This document shows, piece after piece, positions 1 through 6,042 of a stretch of 14,488 bases of DNA. Below the pieces are notes generated by a model, which saw only the letters and a list, made by a program, of their open reading frames with translations, was not told the DNA's origin and ran no database searches. Both the position numbers and the translations under genes were made by a program. Source of the DNA: JANRKG01 sp033763635 (GTDB taxonomy: Bacteria; Cyanobacteriota; Cyanobacteriia; GCF-001939115); contig JANRKG010000457.1 in assembly GCA_033763635.1 (NCBI GenBank), forward strand, positions 1 through 14,488. Direction: 5' to 3'. Each line of letters begins with the position of its first letter. Positions within the stretch are counted from its first letter, which is position 1.

Positions 1-1
1 G

Positions 2-769
2 GTTGATCTAGAAGCACTAGAAAAGATGCCCCTCGACGAACTGGAAGTTAAAGTTAAAGAGCTTCAGCAGGACTTCGAAAAGCTTTCCAGTTTTGTGAAT
101 GAGCAGGAGGAGGAACTAACCTCCAAAGCTCAAACCATTGACGAGTTACAGGCTCGGATGGAGCAGGCCAGCGAATATGACCGTTTGAGTCTGGAAAATG
201 ACCTGGCAGATGAACGAGATGGATATCGCTTTCTGGAAGAAACCCTCGAAGGTCAGCGGCGAACGCTCCGCCAGAAAGAAGAGGAACTGGGGCAGAATCG
301 ATCGATTTTAATGAACCGTAAGGGCCATAGCGACGGGACTGGTGCAGAACCGTTGATTGATCTTGGCCCTGTCGTGAGTCAAATTGAGGCGCAACGACAA
401 CAGCAAGCGGAGGAGATCAGCAAGCTAGAAGCTCAAATTTCCCAAATGCGAACTGCGATTCAGCAGGCTCAAAGCCTGGTGGAACAGCAAACTGGGCAGC
501 AAGAGCAACTCCGGAACGAGATTAAGCAGCAGGAAGAGACTCTGCGGGCACAACAACGATCTGCATCTGAAACGATCGGTCGGGTCAATACGTACCAGGA
601 AACCCTTCAGCCAATACAGGACCATGTGAACGGGTTGCGGCAACGGTTAGATGCAGTTGTAGGCACGTTATCGCAGGTTCAGGAGGCGGGAGATTACCAA
701 CTTCAGGCCATTACCGAAATGCGGCAAATTCTTCAGGGATTGCTAAATGTACCGGAGTTTGCGTCATAG
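2..769 (+). CDS. hmpF: Coiled-coil protein, probable pilus motility/taxis protein HmpF (C-terminal part)
   Basis: The reading frame is open to the left edge (codons from base 2 read VDLEALEK before the first Met at base 26), so this is most likely the last 255 codons of a longer gene and not a gene starting at 26. The visible part is almost entirely charged, Gln/Glu-rich heptad-type coiled coil with no membrane segment or enzymatic motif. The segments EEELTSKAQTIDEL, ASEYDRLSLENDL, IDLGPVVSQIEAQRQQQAEE and the ending GDYQLQAITEMRQILQGL resemble my memory of the C-terminal half of cyanobacterial HmpF, which is needed for type IV pilus-driven motility and phototaxis. The N-terminal part that would settle this lies outside the window. 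Another coiled-coil protein is possible. It converges with tilS across a 36-bp gap. Confidence 0.65.
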   Translation, partial: VDLEALEKMPLDELEVKVKELQQDFEKLSSFVNEQEEELTSKAQTIDELQARMEQASEYDRLSLENDLADERDGYRFLEETLEGQRRTLRQKEEELGQNRSILMNRKGHSDGTGAEPLIDLGPVVSQIEAQRQQQAEEISKLEAQISQMRTAIQQAQSLVEQQTGQQEQLRNEIKQQEETLRAQQRSASETIGRVNTYQETLQPIQDHVNGLRQRLDAVVGTLSQVQEAGDYQLQAITEMRQILQGLLNVPEFAS

Positions 770-805
770 TTTCATTTTGCTGAAGCGGTACGAAACTTCG
801 CGTCT

Positions 806-1795
806 CTAAAAGGGTGGTCCTTGTAGTGTAATCCAATCTTCCTCAACCTGGGCGATTTTGCCACCAGGGAAGGGATCGGTCTGGGAATGATTCGGAGCAG
901 CCATCAGGGCGACAAACTTTTCAATGTGGTTAAAGGTGGGATGGGTCGCCAGTTCTTGCTTAAGAAATTGCCGAACGACTCGCCTTTGAATTGCCAGGGA
1001 ATGGTTTTGGAGAAGCGATCGGTTTAAAGCTGACTGGGAAGGGTGACTCGCTTCCCGTCTGATTTGTTCTGCCAGGGTTTCCAAATACTCGACTTCCGCT
1101 TGCAAGACTTCCGCCGTTTGGGCTAGTGCCTGTTCAACTTGGGGGTTAAGTTGCCGGAGGTGGGGAAAAACAAGCTGCCTTAGCCGATTACGAACATATT
1201 GAACGTCTAAATTTGTACTGTCTTCCCAGACAGGTAAACGGTAATTTTGGCAAAATTCCGCAGTTTCTTGACGGGTAACTTCCAATAAAGGACGAACAAC
1301 CTGAACCCCAGGACCCAGAGGACGCTGCCACGTTAGCGCCTGGAGGCCATCCGTTCCGCTGCCTCGGACAAGATTATAGAGTAAGGTTTCTGCTCGATCG
1401 CTAGCCGTATGCCCCGTCACGACAACGGAATACCCCATTTCGCGGGCAACCTCCAGGAAAGCAGCATATCGCCACTCACGGGCAGCAGCCTCCCTGGGGA
1501 GCAGTTGATCCGCCGTTTTCAAGTAGAACGGTATTTCCCAGCCTTTAGCAAGTTGGTTGACGTGGGCAGCATTTGCAGATGAATCAGGTCGCCAACCGTG
1601 ATCGCAATGGACAACCCCAAGAGACCAGAACCACTTGGGTTGTAAATCCAGCAGCAACTTGATCAGGCAAAGGGAATCTTGCCCTCCCGACACAGCGACT
1701 AACACAGATTGACCTGACGAGAGGAGGGTTCGGAAACGGAGAACCCGATGCACTGCTGCGTGCAGGGGAGTCCAATCACGTTGCCCCTGACCCAT
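806..1795 (-). CDS. tilS: tRNA(Ile)-lysidine synthase TilS
   Basis: TilS ligates lysine to C34 of the CAU-anticodon tRNA-Ile, using ATP, to make lysidine so that the tRNA reads AUA. The 329-residue product has the N-type ATP pyrophosphatase P-loop SGGQDS at residues 36-41, followed by the TilS signatures GHTASDRAET and EDSTNLDVQYVRNRLRQ. It matches the catalytic core plus a short helical region; the long C-terminal tRNA-binding domains of the E. coli enzyme are absent or reduced, as in other short bacterial TilS proteins. The ATG at 1795 directly abuts the ccsA stop codon (1796-1798), so it is very probably co-transcribed and translationally coupled with ccsA. The enzyme is cytoplasmic and normally essential. 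Confidence 0.95.
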   Translation of the reverse strand: MGQGQRDWTPLHAAVHRVLRFRTLLSSGQSVLVAVSGGQDSLCLIKLLLDLQPKWFWSLGVVHCDHGWRPDSSANAAHVNQLAKGWEIPFYLKTADQLLPREAAAREWRYAAFLEVAREMGYSVVVTGHTASDRAETLLYNLVRGSGTDGLQALTWQRPLGPGVQVVRPLLEVTRQETAEFCQNYRLPVWEDSTNLDVQYVRNRLRQLVFPHLRQLNPQVEQALAQTAEVLQAEVEYLETLAEQIRREASHPSQSALNRSLLQNHSLAIQRRVVRQFLKQELATHPTFNHIEKFVALMAAPNHSQTDPFPGGKIAQVEEDWITLQGPPF

Positions 1796-2821
1796 CTAGA
1801 AGAACCAACCGTAGCTATGCAACCCCTTCCCTAATAAGTTCACCCCCAGGTAGCAAACCCAAACCACCACAAATCCAGTCGCGGCTAGAATTGCAGGGCG
1901 ACGACCCTGCCACCCCCTGGTAATTCGAGCATGGAGATAGGCAGCAAAAACCAACCAGGTAATTAAGGCCCAGGTTTCTTTAGGGTCCCAACTCCAATAA
2001 GAACCCCAGGCTTCATTCGCCCAAACCGCTCCAGCGATGATGCCGATCGTGAGCAACGGAAAGCCCAAGCCAATGATTCGATAACTCACGTTATCCAGGG
2101 TTTCAGCCAAACTCAACCGTTGGGGAGTCAGGGTAGGGGTCACGGTCGTCGTAGCATTCGTTCGCTCTAGCACACCCACGCCCACCGTTCCCAAAGCATC
2201 CAGGGAAACTGGTGGTTCTGCTGCCTGGGATAGAGAAACAGATTCACCCGATCGCCGTAATCGATCGCGCATATCTCGATAGGCACCCGTCCCGATAGAA
2301 CTGCCCCGCAACTCAACATTTTGCCCTTGAGTCACCACCAAAAACGCCACTGCCAGCAACGCACCCACCATGAGAGTGGCATAACTGAGCATCATGACAC
2401 TGACATGCATCATCAGCCAATTGGATTTGAGGGCCGGAACCAGAGGAGCCGAAGCTTGCATCCCAGCAGGTAAGGACAGGGCCGAAAAAGCTGCAATCCC
2501 CATCGCGACGGGAGCCGTGACCGTGCCAACCAAACGGCTGCGACTCATACTTTCAGCAACCAGATGAATTGTAGTAATACCCCAGGCTAGAAAAAAGAGG
2601 GATTCGTACAAATTGCTGAGGGGAAAATAACCTGCCTCTAACCAGCGTGCCCCCAACAAGGCTGCAATACAGAGATTGGCAATCGCCATCCCTGCCGTAC
2701 CAACCGCCATCAAGTAGGGAATGCGAGGAAACGCAGCCCCTGCCCAGTAAACCAACATGGTCACAAACAGAACTGCAAAGGCAGTATTATCTAACCCATT
2801 TTGAAGCGCAACCAAATCCAT
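1796..2821 (-). CDS. ccsA: Cytochrome c biogenesis protein CcsA (System II; also named CcsB/ResC type)
   Basis: This multi-pass thylakoid/plasma membrane protein carries heme across the membrane and, with its Ccs1/ResB partner, attaches it to apocytochromes c. The WWD heme-handling motif is present as WGSYWSWD (residues 272-279). Conserved candidate heme-ligand histidines are visible at His139 (LMMHVSVMMLSYA) and His335 (GKGLHSYGWF), and the NLYESL segment of the family lies near the N-terminus. Residues about 166-235 form a long polar, Thr/Ser/Val-rich loop between membrane segments. I chose the ATG at 2821 (MDLVALQN, 341 aa) because it fits how I remember cyanobacterial homologues starting and has GGAAGAG upstream; a GTG at 2836 would add five residues. 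It sits 46 bp downstream of cofH and abuts tilS, suggesting one transcript. Confidence 0.94.
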   Translation of the reverse strand: MDLVALQNGLDNTAFAVLFVTMLVYWAGAAFPRIPYLMAVGTAGMAIANLCIAALLGARWLEAGYFPLSNLYESLFFLAWGITTIHLVAESMSRSRLVGTVTAPVAMGIAAFSALSLPAGMQASAPLVPALKSNWLMMHVSVMMLSYATLMVGALLAVAFLVVTQGQNVELRGSSIGTGAYRDMRDRLRRSGESVSLSQAAEPPVSLDALGTVGVGVLERTNATTTVTPTLTPQRLSLAETLDNVSYRIIGLGFPLLTIGIIAGAVWANEAWGSYWSWDPKETWALITWLVFAAYLHARITRGWQGRRPAILAATGFVVVWVCYLGVNLLGKGLHSYGWFF

Positions 2822-2867
2822 GCCGCTCTCTTCCACCCTTTATCTTGGTCTGCATCTACCCTTTATG

Positions 2868-4058
2868 TTAGCGGGTTGTGGCTCCTCCCTTGGGGATCAC
2901 TGCAATTTCTGGTTGAGCCACGGACGAACCTACCCACCCATACAACGTATCCCGCTGTCGAGCGGGTCTTCCCAGGGAAGCGATCGCCCCCTGTAAATTC
3001 GCAACCGATTGACAAGTGCCCCCCTGTGCCCCTGCCATTGAGGTAATATGTTCCTCCATCAAGGTGCCCCCAATATCGTTACATCCCCAAGTGAGGGCTT
3101 CCGTAGCACCCGCCAGCCCCAACTTAACCCAACTGGGCTGGTGATTCGGAATCCAGTTCCCTAAAAAAATTCGAGCGACTGCCATCAGGAGCAGGGCATC
3201 CTTCAGAACAGGCTGATCTCGACCGACCCTCTGCCGTAAAGGGCGAGGAGCATCCTGCCCCACAAAAGGTAACAGAATAAATTCCGTAATGTAGCCCTCA
3301 TAGCCCTGAGAGCGAGCTTTTTGCTGCAACGATCGCACCAGAGACAAGTGATGGATTTGCTGCTCCGGCGTTTCGATATGCCCGGATAGCATCGTGCTGG
3401 TTGTACAGAGACCTTCCTGATGAGCCAGGGAGACAATCTCTATCCAGGTTGCCGCATCAATTTTTTCAGGACAGATAATGCGTCGGACACGATCGTCCAG
3501 CACCTCCGCCGCCGTTCCCGGAGTGGACCCAACCCCGTGATCCCGCAGAGATGCAATCACCTCCCGGTAAGAACAGCGATCCTCCCGGGCAATGAATTCA
3601 ATTTCCTGGGGAGAAAAAGCATGGAGGTGGAGACCTGGAAACGCTTGCTTGATCGCTTCCACCAATTTCAAGTAGTAACCAAGGCTCGTGCCATCCACTT
3701 TAGCCCCAGGATTGAGGCCACCCTGCATACAGATTTCGGTCGCCCCCATCTCTACGGCCATCGCCGTTTTTTCTCGAATTTGGGCAAAATCCAGCCAGTA
3801 AGCCCCCTCGGCCCCTTGATCTCGGCGAAAGGCACAGAAATTACAGTGCTGTTCACAAATATTTGTGAAGTTGATGTTGCGGTTAATGACGTAGGTGACG
3901 ATCTCTCCAACTTGTTGCTGCCGCAGGAGATCCGCCACTTCTCGAATCGCCTCGATCGCCTCTGGCTCCGTCTGGCATAGGAGAGCCACCCCGTCTTCTA
4001 CAGAGAGGTCAGTTCCGCTCAGGGCGCGGTCGAGAATCGCATTGATACTTTTTGTCAT
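2868..4058 (-). CDS. cofH: CofH, 5-amino-6-(D-ribitylamino)uracil--L-tyrosine 4-hydroxyphenyl transferase (F0 synthase subunit 2)
   Basis: CofH is a radical SAM enzyme that transfers the 4-hydroxybenzyl unit of tyrosine to 5-amino-6-ribitylaminouracil; its partner CofG then closes the ring to give 7,8-didemethyl-8-hydroxy-5-deazariboflavin (F0). In cyanobacteria F0 is known as the antenna chromophore of some DNA photolyases. The radical SAM 4Fe-4S motif CxxxCxxC is seen at Cys68, Cys72 and Cys75 (NICEQHCNFCAF), and the 396-residue length is normal. Family-typical stretches include MGATEICMQGGLNP, HAFSPQEI, GTAAEVLDDRVR and TSTMLSGHIE. No cofG is in the window, so the partner would have to lie elsewhere. 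It is the first gene of the probable cofH-ccsA-tilS transcript. No clear Shine-Dalgarno precedes the ATG. Confidence 0.93.
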   Translation of the reverse strand: MTKSINAILDRALSGTDLSVEDGVALLCQTEPEAIEAIREVADLLRQQQVGEIVTYVINRNINFTNICEQHCNFCAFRRDQGAEGAYWLDFAQIREKTAMAVEMGATEICMQGGLNPGAKVDGTSLGYYLKLVEAIKQAFPGLHLHAFSPQEIEFIAREDRCSYREVIASLRDHGVGSTPGTAAEVLDDRVRRIICPEKIDAATWIEIVSLAHQEGLCTTSTMLSGHIETPEQQIHHLSLVRSLQQKARSQGYEGYITEFILLPFVGQDAPRPLRQRVGRDQPVLKDALLLMAVARIFLGNWIPNHQPSWVKLGLAGATEALTWGCNDIGGTLMEEHITSMAGAQGGTCQSVANLQGAIASLGRPARQRDTLYGWVGSSVAQPEIAVIPKGGATTR

Positions 4059-4242
4059 CGTAACAATTTCTTAATCCGAGACTGAGCTTCCTTTTACATT
4101 TTCGCAGGGCATACTGAAATTCGGCAGACTCATCGTGTTTTTGTTGATTAGAATTCCATGCCAGTTTGAGCCAAATGGCCTATTTACTTTTCCTGGCTGC
4201 TATTTCCTATCCTGTGACTGAGAATTTACGGAGACTTTTAAG
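4059..4242. other. Divergent intergenic region cofH / DUF3352 gene
   Basis: These 184 bp must carry promoters for both outward-facing genes. I found no convincing pair of -35 and -10 boxes in either direction. The only clear signal is GGAGA at 4230-4234, eight bases before the ATG at 4243, a good ribosome binding site for the DUF3352 gene. Confidence 0.5.
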
Positions 4243-5898
4243 ATGCCTGCTGCAAAGACCCCATTTTTAATCCCTGCCATTGCTGCGGCTGCATTAGTCG
4301 CAGGAGGAGTCGGTGCCTACCTCTATTTCAAAGGAGGCGTTGGGGAGAGTGCAAGTCCCCTCTCCAGTGCGAAGATCGTGCCCGACGAAGCGATCATGAC
4401 CGCTTACATTTCAACGGATGAAAAAGCCTGGTCCCAGTTGAAGAAGTTTGGCACCCCAGAAGCTCAGGCACTGGTAGAAAAGAGCATCAAGAATTTTCAG
4501 ACTGAGATGTTGACAGACACCAATTTTGACATTGAAAAAGACCTGAAACCCTGGATGGGCGGTGTCATGTTTGCCGTTCTGCCCCCCAGCAATTACAAAC
4601 CCTCTGATACCAGTGCCAAAGCCTCAACGCCCACCATGCTAATGGTGATTGGAATTAAGGACCGGGGTAATGCGCTAAATTTCGCCCAAAAGCTGAAATC
4701 CCAGAAGGGAGCTACCACGAAGGAAAGCAACTACAAAGGGGTGACGGTTGCTGAAGTGACTGAAAAACCCGGTAGTCTGTACAATGTTGCGGTTCTCAAT
4801 GATCATCTGGTCGTCTCGGATAACCGTAAAGCCGTTGAAACCGCGATCGACACCTTCAAAGGCGAACCCTCCTTTGCAGGGCGGGAAGGAGTGTCTAACC
4901 TGCTCACCCAGGGCACGGACTTAAAGAATCCCCTGGCGCAAGTTTACCTGCCGGATTATGGAGCAGCGATTCAACAGTTAGCCGCTGCCAGCCCCGACGC
5001 AACTCCCCTTCCTCCCGCCACCCTGAACCAACTCAAACAGGTGAAGTCGATGGTGGTCGGTCTGGGGGTCGATGATGCGGGTCTGCGGCTCAAAGCCCTG
5101 GCTAAACTCGATCCCAAAATAGCGGCAGAATTTAAGCCTGTTCCGGGCAAAGTAGTGTCCCAATTTCCCGTTGAGACGATCGGATTGATGGGAGGCCAGG
5201 GGATCAAGTACACCTGGAACAGCGTTGTTGCCCAGAGCCAGAACGATCCCTCCATCGGGCTAGCGGTCAACCTGATCAAAACCCAACTTCAGGCCGTGAA
5301 TTTGGATGCAGACAAAGAAGTATTTGGCTGGATGGATGGGGAATTTGCCCTGGGACTGATTGCCTCCGATAAGGGAATGCTGGCCTCCACCGGATTTGGG
5401 GGGGCACTGGTGGTGCAGACGAGCGATCGAGCCACCGCAGAAGCGACCCTCGCCAAACTCGATAACCTGGCAAAATCAAACGCTGTGAATGTTGCCCAAC
5501 GGGATCTTCAGGGCAAATCCGTAACTGAATGGAAGGTTTCTCCGACAGAAGCCCTGTTGGGACACGGTTGGTTAGATCAAAACACCCTGTTCTTAGCGGT
5601 TGGAGGGCCGATCGTCGATGTGATGGCGAACAAACCCCCCGCAACCCTGGATGGTAGCGAAACCTACAAAACTGTAACCAAATCCTTACCGAAAGAAGGC
5701 GTTGGATATTTCTATCTGGATATGGACCGAGTGGTAGCGTTACTGAATAGTCCCGCTTTCAAATCCCAAACGGGCACCATTCCTCCAGAGACCTCAGCGA
5801 TTCTCAACTCCATTCATGGAATTGGGATGAGCGCCGTCCAGTCAGACAAAACCACCAGCCAATTCGAGGTTTTGATGGCTTTGAAACCCGCTAAATAG
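4243..5898 (+). CDS. DUF3352 domain-containing membrane-anchored protein
   Basis: The 551-residue product starts with a short N-terminus and one hydrophobic, Ala/Gly-rich segment (about residues 6-29, PFLIPAIAAAALVAGGVGAYLYF), best read as an uncleaved membrane anchor. The rest is a long soluble domain, probably on the periplasmic or lumenal side. The start of that domain (IVPDEAIMTAYISTDEKAWSQL) and repeated motifs such as LMVIGIKDRGNALNFAQKL and ALVVQTSDRATAEATLAKL match the cyanobacterial DUF3352 family as I know it. The two similar-looking segments suggest an internally duplicated fold. No catalytic motif is visible and no function is established. The start has a good GGAGA site upstream. 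It has no same-strand neighbour close by; the next gene begins after a 144-bp spacer with inverted repeats. Confidence 0.85.
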   Translation: MPAAKTPFLIPAIAAAALVAGGVGAYLYFKGGVGESASPLSSAKIVPDEAIMTAYISTDEKAWSQLKKFGTPEAQALVEKSIKNFQTEMLTDTNFDIEKDLKPWMGGVMFAVLPPSNYKPSDTSAKASTPTMLMVIGIKDRGNALNFAQKLKSQKGATTKESNYKGVTVAEVTEKPGSLYNVAVLNDHLVVSDNRKAVETAIDTFKGEPSFAGREGVSNLLTQGTDLKNPLAQVYLPDYGAAIQQLAAASPDATPLPPATLNQLKQVKSMVVGLGVDDAGLRLKALAKLDPKIAAEFKPVPGKVVSQFPVETIGLMGGQGIKYTWNSVVAQSQNDPSIGLAVNLIKTQLQAVNLDADKEVFGWMDGEFALGLIASDKGMLASTGFGGALVVQTSDRATAEATLAKLDNLAKSNAVNVAQRDLQGKSVTEWKVSPTEALLGHGWLDQNTLFLAVGGPIVDVMANKPPATLDGSETYKTVTKSLPKEGVGYFYLDMDRVVALLNSPAFKSQTGTIPPETSAILNSIHGIGMSAVQSDKTTSQFEVLMALKPAK

Positions 5899-5899
5899 C

Positions 5900-6010
5900 A
5901 GTGCAACGGTAGGGACGTGGCCTCTCACGGTCAGGACGGTTTATAGTACGTCCCTACCCCTGCAAAATGATTACTGATCCAATCAGGCTCTTACTGGCAA
6001 TCGCTGCACT
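5900..6010. repeat. Nested inverted-repeat element between the DUF3352 and PEP-binding genes
   Basis: The outer arms AGTGCAACG (5900-5908) and CGCTGCACT (6002-6010) are inverted repeats matching at 8 of 9 positions. Immediately inside the left arm, GGTAGGGACGT (5908-5918) has a perfect 11-bp inverted copy ACGTCCCTACC at 5948-5958 with a 29-nt loop. The inner stem has no T-tract after it on the + strand, so it is not a standard Rho-independent terminator, though it might still stop or stabilise the DUF3352 transcript. The 111-bp length and terminal arms recall a MITE-like or REP-like element, but I see no target-site duplication. The arms are certain; the interpretation is not. Confidence 0.55.
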
Positions 6011-6042
6011 ATGATCAGTCTCAGCGTCAAACAGCGTTCACC

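Noticed and set aside
26..769. Complete gene starting at the ATG at base 26
   Set aside because: The frame stays open and coiled-coil-like to the window edge and there is no ribosome binding site before base 26; it is better read as the tail of a longer gene.
2822..2836. GTG start adding five residues to CcsA
   Set aside because: The ATG at 2821 fits the family N-terminus and has a purine-rich site upstream; the GTG has no properly spaced one.
2951..2966. Inverted repeat CCCGCT-GTCG-AGCGGG as a terminator or regulatory hairpin
   Set aside because: It lies inside the cofH coding sequence with no T-run and is most simply explained by the codons there.
3420..3980. 186-codon open frame on the + strand
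   Set aside because: It lies wholly inside cofH on the opposite strand, has no recognisable domain or ribosome binding site, and cofH is clearly the real gene.
5908..5958. Inner 11-bp hairpin as a standard Rho-independent terminator
   Set aside because: The loop is 29 nt and there is no T-run after the stem on either strand.
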